Shown: in pieces, positions 10,114 through 22,455 of the stretch
Layout: each line of letters opens with the position of its first letter
Numbering within the stretch: position 1 is the stretch's first letter
NCBI GenBank assembly: GCA_018398575.1
Contig: JAGTXZ010000008.1
Location: 868,001 to 932,000 of the forward strand
Direction of reading: 5' to 3'
Source of the DNA: Ampelomyces quisqualis
Lineage: Eukaryota; Ascomycota; Dothideomycetes; Pleosporales; Phaeosphaeriaceae
DNA: 64,000 nt
Notes under the pieces: model-generated
The model's input: the letters and a program-made list of their open reading frames with translations, nothing else
Databases searched by the model: none
What the model was told of the DNA's origin: nothing
Made by a program: the position numbers and the translations under genes

Positions 10114-13100
10114 CTACCAACCCCGTCGCCTCTGTTTCTTCCTGGCGACGGCCTTCTTGACCTCGGTTACGTTCAAGTCTGGCGCTACCGATGGTCGGAC
10201 TGGGTCCGAGTCGGCGAGGCCATCCAGAATATCATCGTCGAGCTCGCTGAGCTCTTCGCTCATGTCTCGCAGTACTTCGCGGCCGGTGTAGCGCTCCTCG
10301 TAGACAGTCGTGCCGTGAATGTCGAATGGCTCAAAGTACCATGGTATGCCACCGTTGCCGAGAGGGTTGAGGTTCTTCTCGGACCGAGGAGGTGTGAGAG
10401 GTTGGCCGTTCTGCTCAACGTGGTCAACAAGCATGCCATCTGCTCCAACATCATCAGTGGAAGCGTGCATGGCATCTTGCCCGAGCTGAGCTGCAATCGC
10501 TGCCTCGTCGGCTGCTTCATCGTGCGCGGTGCGGTGAGGATCGGCGGCGTTGTCGTCGGGCGTGGGCGCAAGTTGCATGTCGTCTGCTTTGGCTGCGACA
10601 GCTTCTGCCTCTCCATCTGGAAAAACCTCTTGGCCTTGTTCAGCCACATGCTCATCGCTTTCGGTGGTCTGCCTGATGCTCTCCTCAGTCGAGAGGGCGC
10701 TGGCCCTGCGTTGCAGCTTCAGATTAAGGAGAGTCTCAAGATCAGGCAACTTTTCGTATGGTCGGCCAGCCAAGTCGGCTTCCCTGCGTAGCGCCTCCTC
10801 GAAGAGGGGCTGTAGGCCTTTCATGATACGCTTTACGAGCTTCTTCGTTTCTTTTTGCTCGCTCGTCAGAGTGTTGTGGGCAACCTTGTTCAGATCAAGT
10901 TCGGCGTCTCCCCCGATCGTTGTGACAGGAGCAAAGCCTACTTCTTCACTCAGTACGACCGCCACGTCTGCACTGAAGGCTTGCACGGATGTGTAGAATT
11001 TCTCGTCCAATCTGACCTGCAGATCGCTAAAGCCATCTGTGAAGACACCCTTGCTGTCGAGTCTGCGTGTGGTGTTAGTGGGAGTTGGGACGCATGTTGG
11101 GGAATGACTTACGTGATGGCGCGATTGAGTATCGGTTCCAGCAGTCGAGGGATAGGGAAGTATATGCAGTCGACGATACGCTTGAGGATGTGAACGTCTT
11201 GCAGTTTCTCTGCTTCGCGTTTCTTAACCATCTCTGCTAGAACGCGAATCTGCTCCATGTCCTCTTCTAAGCGTTCTGCGAACTCTATACGTCGCTGAAG
11301 TCTTGGGCGACCAGCCGCCCCCATACCCGCGAAGTTCCGGCGAGTGATCTCCATGGACGAAAAAGCCTCCATCTGCAACTGCAATCGTTTCAGCAACGCA
11401 GCACCTCTTCGTGCCTCTCGTTTGAGTGTCCAGTATTTGCAGGCTTCTTGAACGAATTCCTTGCGTTTCGCTATGTTGAATCTCTGTAGTGTATTCTCCA
11501 CGTTGTGGTAAACAGCTTGAGGGACGACAGGGGCGCCGGAGGGTAACCTCCAAGACCTAGCTGGGGGTCCGCGTTTGCGCTTGTTACCACCAGCACTATC
11601 GTCGTCCTCCATACCCTCGATGGATGGCATCGCATGGGTGGAGCCTATGGACAGGGCATATGCTTGGCTATCAGGCCATCGAATATGCCGCATGGTGTGA
11701 CGATAGAACGCCTTTGCGTCTGTTACCGCTCCCTCAACATCATACTCGCGCTTCCAGTCAGATGGGGAGTGTCGGTCACAGTATGCCTTGAGTACGGTTC
11801 CATCGTGAGGGTTTGCAGCCTGGGATGACTTCATGCGCAAGCATAGTCTAGCTCTACGAGCACAAGTGACGTGGAAAGCTTCGAAGCATGATTTGTGACC
11901 ACATTGGATACATGCACCCATTTTTTGTTTGCAGATGTAGCACGACTGTCGTGGAAATTAGCAGTGCACTTGACAGAGTGACAACGTCTGTGCTTACGAG
12001 TTTCCATCGTGTCTTTGGGACTTTCTCGACGTCCTGGACCGGCTCCTGAAAGGTTGCGTTGCCAAGAGACACTTCTGGGATCCACATTGCGCAAAGCAAA
12101 TGCGCCCATTTCATTGATGTTGTTTGTTTGAAAGCACCGTCAACGTTGGGACAGAATATGCAGCCCTACATTGATTAGCAATGTTTAGCTCGAGGAAGGG
12201 TGTACGTACCGGCAGCTCACTAGCAGGCGTACCACGTCCAACCAGTTGACACCGTCTACACAGCCACTGGCCTTCTGGTATGAAGGGGACGCCGTAGCAC
12301 TCTTGATGGACGGCAAGATCACAGCCATCGCAGAATACTATTGCATTGGTGTTCTCGCAGTCGCCGTCATCACAGATGGCGCACTTGGAGTCCTGTTCTT
12401 CTCCTTGGCCGGCTGGTTCACCATTTACTGCAGCCGCACTACTCGAGCGAGGTCGGTGTGTCTGTGGCGGCTTAGGGTTCGGTTTCGGTATACCTAAAAG
12501 TGTTAGCCGATCAAACAGACGATGGGGTATGCAATACTGACGCTTTTCAAGAGCATGCCACTCTTTCTCTATCTGGGTAATGGTGACTTCAAACATGGCT
12601 GGTTTAATGGCGGGCACGTTCTCCTCTTTCCGTTGCACGTTCAGTGCTTCTAGCCAACGATCGTCCTGCTCATCCATGTCATATTCCACCCGGCCCACGA
12701 CAACTGCAGTGGCACCACCATCGGTCTCGGTTTGTAGAGCCAGATCCAGGTCCTCCTCGATGGAGCCCTCGGGAAGCCGTATCATGTTGTTCTCGGCTCT
12801 CGAGAAAACCTCGCTTTCTTGGTATCCGACATTCGCCATCGTGCGGTCCACGTAGTTGACTTTTACGCCCTCGCTCTCTTCGTGGGCCTTGAAAGGGTCG
12901 ACTTGGCGCACTGATGGCTTGGGCAGGTTCAGCTTCTCTCTCGGGTTCATGGTCGGAAGAGGATTGACTCGTGGTCGGGGCGGCGAACCCAGGCCCGCGA
13001 GCATCGAGTCTCTGTTTCGCGGTGGGCGTCCCGGGCGCCGTTTCGGCGTGGAGAAGGCGCCTGTGCCGTGGACAGCCTCTGCGAGATGGCTGTCTTGTTC

Positions 13101-13682
13101 AGCGTCCTCGGTTTGCTGCGCGCGAAGGCCATCGAGCATGGCCGAGATGTTGTTGTCGACTGCATACTGTCCGCTCGAGAAGCCGTCTTGAGGAGTAGCA
13201 GGCGCGCTGTCTGCCGGACTTGTGCCGTCGATCTGGTCGGCAGTGTAGATGGGGCAGTCGGCGTCGATGTCGAGTTCCGGGTGGAACTCGTCCCAGCTGC
13301 GCTCCTCCCGCGGCTTGTACCCATCGTTCTGCGCCACGGCGGCGGCGACTGCGGCGGCCGAGCTGGAACGCGGTCCAGCAGGCGGCCTTTCGCGTCGCGG
13401 TCGGGAGTATGAGGGGGAGGGCGCGGGGATCGATATGCCCTGCCGTTCGGCGTTGAGCCGCCCAACGCGGCCACGGGGTCCGATGTACGCGTAGCCGCCA
13501 GGTCCAGTTCCTCCTACAGGCACCTCCAGGCCAGCGTCATCGATATACCGTCCCCCGCCTCCTGGCCCGCCCGGGATGTACTTCCGCCTCTTGCTGGGCG
13601 GCGCCGAGTCGGAGATGGGCCGTCGCGGAGGGCGTGCTGAGCTGCGGACGCGCGGTCGTGGGGTGTCGAGAACGGGCGCCAT
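10114..13682 (-). CDS. NTO1: NuA3 histone acetyltransferase subunit Nto1 (BRPF-like PHD protein)
   Basis: Join complement(12210..13682, 11998..12165, 11113..11945, 10114..11062), 1140 aa. Chromatin scaffold of the NuA3 acetyltransferase complex, which reads histone H3 tails in the nucleus. An EPL1-like segment (AMFEVTITQIEKEWHALEKR) lies near residues 370-390. The first PHD finger (CAICDD...FCDGCDLAVHQECYGV...WLCRRC) spans about 434-480. A zinc knuckle (GCIFCPN) begins right after the first intron, and an extended PHD finger follows (HLLCAMWIPEV ... CYICKQKMGACIQC ... FHVTCARRA). This PHD-knuckle-ePHD order is diagnostic of BRPF/Nto1. The N-terminus is basic and Gly/Pro rich (PPSKRRKYIPGG); the C-terminal third is acidic and ends KKQRRRGW. 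No bromodomain or PWWP is visible, as in yeast Nto1. Three introns of 44, 52 and 50 nt. Confidence 0.92.
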
Positions 13683-14586
13683 GTAGAGAAGGCGGAATGT
13701 GTGCGGTCCCGCAAGGGTGAGGTTGCAGTCGCGAGGGGACGCGCCGGCAGTGGAGCAAGCTGCCGATCGAGGCTACGGCGAGCACGTGTCCACCGGGCGA
13801 GCAGGCGGCAGAGTGTTCATCGGCGTCAGCGGCGGGTGGCGGAGGGTGCGCGGGCGGCCAGACGAGCGCCGTGATGTGTGATGCGCCTCGCTCTTTCCCT
13901 CTGTGAGGTTGCGCTGCAGCGAGGAAGGAACGAGTTCGAACGGGCTAGAGCGCCAAGCGGGGCTGCAGTAGCGTGGACCTTCCCGGCCGTTCACTCCACA
14001 CCCGCGGAGCACGTAGCCGATCTCACGACCCCGAGAGTCTTTCAGAAGTCAAGAACACGTCTAGCACATCAAGCGGTGAAAAAAGACTCCGACCGGCGAC
14101 CACCGCAACGAATCTTCGGGACATTGTGCCGTTCAGTTGCTGATTACTGTATTTTGAGCACAACCTTGTCTCCGTCAGGGTACCGAGTACACGCACCAAT
14201 CGGACTTGCAAGTCTACGTTACAGCATATCATCTTCCAAGCTCAATCGGAAGCGGAGTCGAAAACTGCGCCGCTGCTCGCATGGTTCACCGGGCACCCAA
14301 TCCGGTAGTACTCATGCAGCATGTACAAAGTAACTTGTCGGGCATTGGATGATCGACTGCGCTAGTAGGCCACGAGGGATCGCGCTGCAGCTTGACCGAA
14401 GAACCTAGTCACTCTTGTGTACATATCAATCCAGTTCCTGGGTGTTGGTTAAGACTCCAGGCCATCCGCGACAACGTGGGTCTCCACCATCAAAGTAAGC
14501 ATAGCCCGGACCACGCCGCGCTTGGTCGTCTCCAAAATCTACTGCCTCTTCATTCATTCTTTTCTTGGTATCAATCCGTTCACAAT
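13683..14586. promoter_or_regulatory. Divergent intergenic region between NTO1 and the FAD monooxygenase
   Basis: 904 bp separating divergent start codons. It should hold both promoters. A CACGTG E-box-type hexamer occurs near 13784. No coding segment is supported. Confidence 0.4.
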
Positions 14587-16055
14587 ATGATTAAGCAAGA
14601 ACATCCCCCACCAAGACCCTTCAGGATAGTCATCGTCGGCGCAGGCCTTGTTGGCCTTTCGCTATCGCATGCCCTACAGCTCGCCAACATCGACCATGTC
14701 GTCCTCGAGAAGCACGACAAAATCGTTTCGATCCATGGCGCAGCACTTGTAATAAAGTTACGTCCCTTGCAACGGCACAGATGCTGACGATGAGCCAGAT
14801 GATCTACCCGGCTGTGGCACGTATCTTTGATCAATTCGGCATTTTGGAGTCAATCCACAAGTCCATTACACCGATTCAGAGGGAGACGGAGCGCTGGCCA
14901 GATGGCTCTGTCAGCATGCGGGGAAAGAATCTTGGAGTCCTGAGTGAGAAATTCGATATGCCTGTCATTCTCTTCGACCGCCAAAGATGCGTCACGCACC
15001 TCTACGACGGCCTACCAGACAAGTCCAAGGTTCGCACAAGTGCCCGAGTGGATCGAATCGAGCACACTGAAACAGGCGTCAAGGTGTACCTTACAGACGG
15101 TACTTTCGAAGAAGGCGATATTGTCATAGGCGCAGACGGTGTACACAGTCGCGTGCGCCGAGTCATGTGGGACTACGCAGCCGAGCACGAACCAGACACG
15201 ATCCCAGACTCCGATAAGCAAGCCCTCTTCACCGAATACAAAGGCATCTTCGGCGTCAGCGACCACAAAGACTTCGATCTCGGTCCCGCAGATGTCAACA
15301 TCATCATGGGCCAAGACACAACAGAGCTCGTCTTCACCCAACCCGGCATCGTCTACTGGGCTGTCATATACAAAGACGAGTACAGCCAACCCCCCACGCC
15401 CTTCCGCCCCAACCAAAAAGAACAGGACGCCGTTGCCGCACGCTTCAAAGACATCAAGCTCGGCCCCCGCCTCACCTTCCAAGACGTGTACAAGGCCAAA
15501 ACCCGTTCCGGCATCCTCAACATCGAAGAAGGTATCCTTTCGCAATGGCATGCCGGCCGCATGGTCCTCGTCGGCGACTCGGCGCACAAAATGACTGCAG
15601 ACATTGGCATCGGAGCAAACATGGCCATTGAATCCGCCGTCACGCTATGCAACGTCCTACAAGCTCACTTCTCGCAACACCCAGACGACTACCACCCCAC
15701 CCCCTCGGAAGTCTCAGCGCTCTTCGCCAACTACCAAGCTAAGCGCTTCGTGCGCGCGAAAACTTTCATGACTCTCTCGGGCAAGGTGACGCGCATGCGC
15801 TCGTTTCAAAGCGCGTGGAAGAGGTTTTTCATCATGTACATTGCGACGACGGGGTGGATGCAGAAGGTGCAGTCAGAGGGACTTATCGAGGGCTTCGCAC
15901 AGGGCCCCAAGTTGGATTATGCGCCGACTCGCACGATCAATGTGGATGCGGAGGGGTGGAAGATGGAGCCAAAGCGGACGCCGTGGGTCGCGTATGTGTT
16001 GCTTACGTCGGCGGTGGCGGTGGGCGCGACGTATGTTATTTCGTCCAGACTGTGA
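14587..16055 (+). CDS. FAD-dependent monooxygenase (PHBH/UbiH type) with C-terminal membrane anchor
   Basis: Join 14587..14748 and 14799..16055, 472 aa. Group A flavoprotein hydroxylase or epoxidase using FAD and NAD(P)H. The Rossmann motif GAGLVG is at residues 18-23. The DG motif (DIVIGADGVHSRVRR) and the FAD ribityl-binding GD motif (GRMVLVGDSAHK, about residue 310-321) are intact. A hydrophobic segment (WVAYVLLTSAVAVGATYVI) at about 450-470 would anchor the C-terminus in a membrane, as in PaxM-like epoxidases of fungal meroterpenoid pathways. The intron is 50 nt (gtaata...gccag). No prenyltransferase, cyclase or synthase gene is nearby, so a pathway role cannot be inferred; the substrate is unknown. 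Confidence 0.88.
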
Positions 16056-16138
16056 GGTATAGGCGGGTAGACGATATTCCACTATTCCTTTCTGTTGATT
16101 GATTGGTAACACAACAATGATGATGATGATGATAGATA
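16056..16138. repeat. Convergent 3' spacer with ATG/GAT trinucleotide run
   Basis: 83 bp between two converging genes. An (ATG)n-type trinucleotide run of about six units lies at 16117-16134, just outside the stop of the minus-strand gene. Confidence 0.8.
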
Positions 16139-17428
16139 TCAACCCCCATCCCAACCCGCTTCATTATGCTCGCACCCCCGACGATGATCAACTCTTGTCA
16201 ACCCTCCCTTCTTCACATACGGAGTGAGACACTGCCAGCAGAATTCCCGTCTGCACCGCGAACCTAACGCAACGACATCAGCACCAAACAACGCCCAAAA
16301 AAAATCCAACTCACACTGCATATGATCGCACCCAAAACTCTTCTCGATCCTCCTCCCACACCCCGGGCATTTCTTCGTCGTCTGCGCAATCACCTTCCTA
16401 CTCGCTACATCCTCTGCTTTCCTGAGGCGGTTGTTCGTCCTGTCGCCCTCGAGTCAGCATATACATGGCGCAATACACATCATCATGAGTAAGCGTACCG
16501 GTACAGGTACGCGCCGCACGTCTCCCCCACGTGCCACGCAGCACCACACGCAACGCAATGACTCTTCTTACACGACTTGCACCGGAAGCGCAGCGTGTGC
16601 GCGCCATGGACTTGTCCTGCGGAGCAGCCGCGAGCAATGCACCAGCGCCAATCTGGTGTGGATTCGTAGTGGGCTTTGGTAGTGAGTTTGTCGTATCTGT
16701 TCGGAAGTTGGGGTTATTGGTTGGGTTATTGGGTAGGTTGGTAGGTATGAGGCTTACCGGCGAAATACCTCTTTGGTTGCGAGCGCGCGCACGTCGGCGT
16801 GTTGCAGTTGAGCTGCACATATGGGACAGGTTAGTTCGGTCCAGATTTTGGTGGAGAAGGAGGTTTCGATCCATGTGCGGAGACAGCGGCGGCATACGTT
16901 GGTGTCGTGCGTGCATTGTGCTGTTGGAGGGAGGTCGGGGAAATGGTGGGAAGAACGGGTGTCGGTGCAAATGATACACTCCTTGTTTGGATGAGTTTTG
17001 GAGTGACGGCTACCGGGTTTCGATGAACGCGACTTTGTACTTTGACTCTTGGTATCTGTAATCCGGACGGCTTCCGGATGTTCTTGGTCTTGATGCATGC
17101 GCCTGTGGTTCTGATTGTTCGTTCCAGAGTAATCTCTTTGCTTTTTGCTCCTTCCATACTTTTGCTGTCGCTGCGGACTTCCGACGTTCCCGTGGGTCCT
17201 TTTAACTGGAGGTACATTATCTTGAGTGACTTGGTATCTAACCGCAGTGCGCGTATGGGATGACCTTCTTTCTCTTCGGCGGCTACGCTTTGATTCCGGC
17301 TGGATGTCGCCCGCAAGAACCTTCTCCGATCGCTGTCCACGCCTCAAGGGTCGGCTGTGAGGCGTGTATCTGTCTCTCCGTGGTTTATTCGTAGCAGTTG
17401 CAGCTTGATGGCTGAGGAGCTGACCCAT
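16139..17428 (-). CDS. RBR-type (RING-IBR-RING) E3 ubiquitin ligase
   Basis: Join complement(16758..17428, 16499..16696, 16315..16439, 16139..16263), 372 aa. Predicted RING-HECT hybrid ligase. The first 150 residues are basic, Arg/Lys/Ser rich and disordered. RING1 starts at C151 (CIICTD ... CRRC ... CPIC), the IBR follows at about 225-285 (CIARGCSAG ... FRCKSCKKSHCVAC ... HVGETC), then RING2 from C314 (CPGCGRRIEKSFGCDHMQC ... CRREFCWQC). By alignment with parkin and HHARI the thioester-forming cysteine should be C327 in FGCDHM. Introns of 61, 59 and 51 nt; the last is a stop-free multiple of three, so retention would insert 17 residues into RING2 and probably inactivate it. Substrates are unknown. 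Confidence 0.9.
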
Positions 17429-17908
17429 GGAGAGCTGGCTAAACGGCAGCTTTTTCAGCTACCGCAGACTGAAATTGAAAGTGCACTATTTGTCACTGGG
17501 CCAGGAACTTTACCAACGATGGCGCTTGGTGTCGGGAATAGACGCAAAGACAAAGACGTTTCAGCTGGTCGGTAAGCAACTTGCAAAGATCCTGTCCAAG
17601 GGCGGGATACACCAGGCCAAGCGACGTTGTGCAGTTGCCTACAGCAGGTTATAAACTTTAGTCCACGTGACAGCTCTCACTGAGTGCAGATCCATACCGG
17701 GTCGAATAGTGGACAAGTGCGCCTTCAATACTCTGATATATGCATCCTGTAGGGCGGAACCGGTCGCGATAACCAGTTAGTGAAGTTGGTTGGTTGCACA
17801 GCATAGCCATGCATGAAGGCTGACACACCAAACCACCAAGACGATTGAAGTATAGAAGAAAGGCTATCATTGGCGAGTCAATAGCATGGTGGAACAGCGG
17901 ATTCCTGA
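17429..17908. other. Intergenic region, no gene seen
   Basis: 480 bp upstream of the RBR gene and downstream of the F-box gene (both minus strand). No motif or repeat recognised. Confidence 0.5.
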
Positions 17909-20423
17909 CTATCTATAATACCAGCCGGACTCATAGCGGTTCCCATAACAGTCCAGCTCTCCTGGATCATTCAGCGCTGGTCGAATCACAGTGATATTGC
18001 CTGACCAGTAGCCCTCGACGTATGGGTCTAAATGACCCATCCGCAACAAGTTCTCGAACGCATCCTTCTTCTCTTTACGAAATTTCGAGATTTCAACGAG
18101 AACGTCGATCGTTGTTGGTGCACTAGCGTTTTTCGTCAAGTCTTGGGCTACCGTGGTACGTGGGGGAGCTACTTCAAGACCGCCCATTGCCTCTAGTGGT
18201 AGAGTACGCCCCGGCTCGCTATCTGGTAGGCCGCACTCTTCCTCTCCGAAGAACGAAAAGTCCCGGGCGGCAGCTTCCCAGAAAGCCTCAGAGTCCGCGT
18301 CCTCTGTGGACGATTTGGTGGGGTATGTCCTCCAGCCAGAGGACACTTTCTTGGTCATTGCTTGTGGGGGAGCCATCTCCAAAACTATTCTCTCAAGAGC
18401 AAATATACTATGCGCATGTTCTCGCTCAGCAATAATGCGACTGCGACCGGGCGGAAGAGCGTATGTGTATTTGGCGCGCTGTTTGGCCATGAAAGTTTCC
18501 TCTGCCACATCTTTGATGTATTGAATAATACGACGCGATGTTTCCTTGTCGGTTGTTGAAGTGGGCACGTCAGTAAGTACGAGTGTGTGCACTTTCGGCA
18601 TCATGATGGGATGAAGACGGTTCTCCTGCGACTGTCGAAGCTCTAGGCGTGCCCGACGATCCTCTACAAAGTATGTAGAATTGTGCCGCGAAAGACTGCT
18701 AATCTTGTGCGTCGTTAGAGCGTCCATCCCAGATTCTCGAAGTGACAACAGTCCCAAATCGTTGTACACAGACCGAGGGGATCTGGTACCGTGGTCATTA
18801 GACCCTTGAGACGGACTGGCTGGAGCGTGACGAGAATCGACCATATCCGGCTCTGGGACAAAAGCTGCACCAAGGTTGACATCTTGTGAGCCTGCCGTGA
18901 CTTCGATGCTTGGGACGACAGGAGCCCCATGAGAGTCATAAGAGGACTTTGATTCCGATCTAGGCTCCGTTAGGTCAGAGGCCGGTGGAGACTCTGGAGA
19001 GCTGCCAGGCAACTCCGCCGGGTAGGCTAAGTCACCTGGAAATTCATGGAGTGCCGTACCAGCGTTTTCAAGCTCTGCTGTGGGTTTCCAATTCGCTTCA
19101 AGCTCATGCGCATCTGGGGTGACGTGACCTCCATAGTCGCCACTCAATTCTGGGCGCGGTAAGAACGCAACATCCACCGGCGCATCTTCTGTAATGATCT
19201 TGTAGTTGACACGCAAGTATCTCAGCTTCGAAGAGGCATACGTAAAGATGATTGGGGTCAGCTTCGACACTTGAGGAAGGCTGATAGCATCGCCGTCCTC
19301 GCCTGCGAACTCAGAGTATGGCCGCTCAAGGATGGCAGGCATTATGCCAATATCCAGGACCTGCAAGCGTCTCGATCGAAGCAATCCGGATATGCCCTCA
19401 ACCGTCACGGTGTTCTTCGAGAGGTAGAGATGCGTGATGCCCACATCTCTGGCTGTCTCAATTGCGAGACTACCAATTAACCCGCCGGTTAGCTTGTGCC
19501 TAACGTGACCAGCTACATTCTCCGATTGGAAAGTTTCAAAGTCATTGTCAAACCTCTCGTCCACAGGTGGTAATGGACCGCGGATTGTATGTACTTCAGT
19601 AGGCTCTTCCTTCACGCACTGGCCGAGAAGCAATCGGGCGCTTGCATCAGTCAAGTTGTTGTCAGCTACATCGAGACTTCGTAACCTAGTCCCGACTGCT
19701 GGCGCAATGATCTCCAGGTCGGCGTCTCTCAATCCCAAACCTCTCAAATTTAGAAGTCGTAGACTGCGGAGAAATCGAAGTTTGCTCAAAACAGCATCAT
19801 CTTTGGCTGCAGGCGTTTGGGAGAGGTCTAGTGAGACGAGGTTTGGCAAGTGACATAGGGCTTCAGCTAGACCGGTGGATGTTGCATTCGTACATCCGGA
19901 AGCATCGAGCAGTCGCAGCCCGAATACCGGGTAGACATGAGGATGGGCAGATCGACGGCGCACACTCCCATGACGCAGACATAGAAGGGCGGCATGATCA
20001 AAGAAAGGCAGTCCATTGACAAGTAGGCACTGAAGACGAGGGAGGTATTCAAGACAGTCGCGAAGCCATTCGGCATGCGGCCCTCCGTATATCTCTACGT
20101 GAGCCGGAGGTAGCTTGAGCGTGTGTGTCAATTCCCGCACGAGAGGTCGTGCATATGGCAGGATGCGCTTAAACCGTGTCAGGGCGACTTTGCAGTGTCA
20201 GCTGGCAGTCGTGTCTGGTACCTGCTAGCTTACCATATACGGTGTCATTCTGGACACCGAAATGTGATGCAGGGCTGCCCCAGAGCTGTGGGGTCATGGT
20301 CTGATGCCATTTCCGACAGACCAGTGCGGCAGAACATAAAATGTCTGACGATAAGTACTGTGCAATAAGTTGCCATGGGTCTTGATCTATGGCAGTTTCG
20401 TATGATGGCAGTATATCGTCCAT
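17909..20423 (-). CDS. F-box and leucine-rich repeat protein
   Basis: Join complement(20234..20423, 17909..20187), 822 aa. Likely substrate adaptor of an SCF ubiquitin ligase. The F-box is at about residues 14-49 (DPWQLIAQYLSSDILCSAALVCRKWHQ, cited in part), where Skp1 would bind. LRR-like strands follow at about 95-190 (LRLLDASGC, LVSLDLSQTP, LRLLNLRGLGL, LRSLDVADNNL) and again at about 230-260 (ITHLYLSKNTV, LQVLDIGIMP). A long, probably disordered Ser/Pro-rich stretch (about 380-510) separates these from a conserved-looking C-terminal region ending GYWSGNITVIRPALNDPGELD. The start was taken at the ATG at 20423; the frame is open further up only from a GTG. The intron is 46 nt (gtaagc...caaag) with branch site CTGAC. 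Confidence 0.82.
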
Positions 20424-21425
20424 AACCGCGCGGGCAGAATCAATCACCTGCTGGGTGATGAAAACAACTTGAGGGGGGGAGAGGCAGAGAGTGCATCTCT
20501 GTCGTGCGCTGCACAGCGAGGCTATAATGTGTATGCTTGGCAGGTGGCAGTGTGCAGGATAGACGGGCCAGAGGAAGGCGATGATGCAACCTTGGGAGTT
20601 GGAAGGCTGACGCTACACCTAGTTTGGCCTAGAGGGTAGCGCTCACGTACACGCTAACTAGCCGAGAGAGTAGTCTGGCGTGCCAAACATTCCTATAAGT
20701 ACCTTCGAGACCACCTTCTGTCTTTTGCCCAACATATGGAATGGAAGGACCATGTGGACATTGTTCTTGAACGTCAACTTTCTTACTTGTCTGATCTGGA
20801 GGGGGTAGACGGGCTGATTGGGTATCTTTGGGATTCCCTGGGCTCAACTCATTGCAATGATAGCGGCAGATTTCATGCGTGGTTCTCGGACGTTCCGTGA
20901 TGAGAATCGAAATTTACTCATGCTCCCAGTCAGGCGTTCAACCACCTCCCTGCAATCAATCAACACAAAAGCCGCCTTCTTGGCATGCGTCTGCTACATG
21001 ATGCTGCGAGGCGCTAGGCCAGACTCGTCGCCCCACTGATATCAGCTGTACTGTGCATGCAAGGCACCCACTCACAACCCAACCGCTGCACACCGCTGCA
21101 TAGGCGGTATTGTACCGAGTACCGAGTACTGCGCCCTCATATCCCGCCCATCCTCCCGCTGTCCGCTCTCCGCTCTCCGCCCAACACGGCGCACCTCGCC
21201 CCCGCCCCCGCCCCCTCTACCGACAACGCTCGCTCGACGCTGCGCATTGCCAGCCAACTGACGACGGCATCGAGCATCCTCTGGGACCCCGCCTTCACCA
21301 CCCGCCCGCCCCCCGGCGAGCTCAAGGCTACGCGCGCGGGGACTCTCGCCGTGCCCACCCGCACCGACTCGTCCATCAGCGTGCGCAATCTCGGTGAGGG
21401 CCACATCGTCCCCGTCGTCGCCCCC
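20424..21425. promoter_or_regulatory. Divergent region between the F-box gene and the PHO85-type kinase
   Basis: 1.0 kb between divergent starts. It contains a short tandem TACCGAG repeat around 21112-21128. From an ATG at 21057 the frame of the kinase stays open for 123 codons up to its usual start, in GC- and Pro-rich sequence; this may be leader or an N-terminal extension. Confidence 0.45.
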
Positions 21426-22455
21426 ATGGACAGCCGCCGCCACCCCAGCTCCTTCCAGCAGCTGGAGAAGCTGGGAGAGGGCACCTATGCCACTGTATGT
21501 TGAACTAGACCCGCGCGCCGGTGCGCACGTTGACTCGGCGCAGGTCTTCAAGGGCCGCAACAGGCAGACGGGCGAGCTGGTGGCGCTCAAGGAGATCCAC
21601 CTCGATTCCGAAGAGGGCACGCCGTCGACGGCCATCCGCGAGATCTCGCTTATGAAGGAGCTCCGCCACGAGAACATTGTCCTGCTGCACGACGTCATCC
21701 ACACCGAGAACAAGCTCATGCTGGTGTTTGAGTTCATGGACAAGGACCTGAAGCGCTACATGGACTCGCGCGGCGACCGGGGCGCGCTGGACCCTGCCAC
21801 CATCAAGTCCTTCATGTACCAGCTGATGCGCGGCATCGCCTTCTGCCACGAGAACCGCGTGCTGCACCGCGATCTCAAGCCCCAGAACCTGCTCATCAAC
21901 AACCGCGGACAATTGAAGCTGGCCGATTTCGGTCTTGCGCGCGCATTCGGCATCCCCGTCAACACCTTCTCCAACGAAGTCGTAACGCTGTGGTATCGCG
22001 CTCCCGACGTTCTGCTCGGCAGTCGTACTTATAACACAAGCATTGACATTTGGTCGGCAGGCTGCATCATGGCCGAGATGTACACCGGACGCCCTCTGTT
22101 CCCCGGCACCACAAACGAGGACCAAGTCCAGAAGATCTTCAGGTTGATGGGCACGCCTTCTGAGCGCTCATGGCCAGGCATCTCACAGCTTCCCGAGTAC
22201 AAGACCAACTTTCCTGTGTACGCGACGCAAGACCTGCGCCTTATCCTCCCGCAAGTCGACCAAGTCGGCCTGAATCTCCTCAGCAGCATGCTCCAGCTTC
22301 GCCCGGAAATGCGCGTATCGGCCCAAGCAGCGCTTTCGCATCCGTGGTTCAACGACCTTCCCCAGAGGCAGCACGAGCATGCCATGGCCTCGGCGCAAGC
22401 ACAGGCACAGCAGGCGCAGATGGGAGGCTTCCAGGTCCCACAAAATGCCTACTAG
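21426..22455 (+). CDS. PHO85/PhoA-type cyclin-dependent kinase
   Basis: Join 21426..21494 and 21544..22455, 326 aa. CDK5/Pho85 group Ser/Thr kinase, which in fungi links phosphate supply, glycogen metabolism and development. The P-loop is GEGTYATVFKG (split by the intron after Thr23), the catalytic lysine K39 sits in VALKE, and the cyclin-binding helix reads PSTAIRE at 50-56 after the Pho85-typical EEG. HRDLKPQN is at about 132-139, DFG at about 151, and the activation-loop end WYRAPDVLLGS is present. The activation segment carries Ser (TFSNEVVTLW) rather than a T-loop Thr, as in Pho85. The C-terminus is Gln/Ala rich. Intron 21495..21543 (gtatgt...cgcag), 49 nt. The start at 21426 matches fungal orthologues that begin MD..., but see the in-frame ATG at 21057. 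Confidence 0.95.

Noticed and set aside
14587..17428. Monooxygenase as part of a secondary-metabolite cluster
   Set aside because: No synthase, prenyltransferase, cyclase or P450 lies within the window; neighbours are a chromatin protein and an E3 ligase.
21072..21743. Minus-strand 223-codon frame opposite the kinase 5' region
   Set aside because: Antisense of GC-rich coding and leader sequence; no family resemblance.
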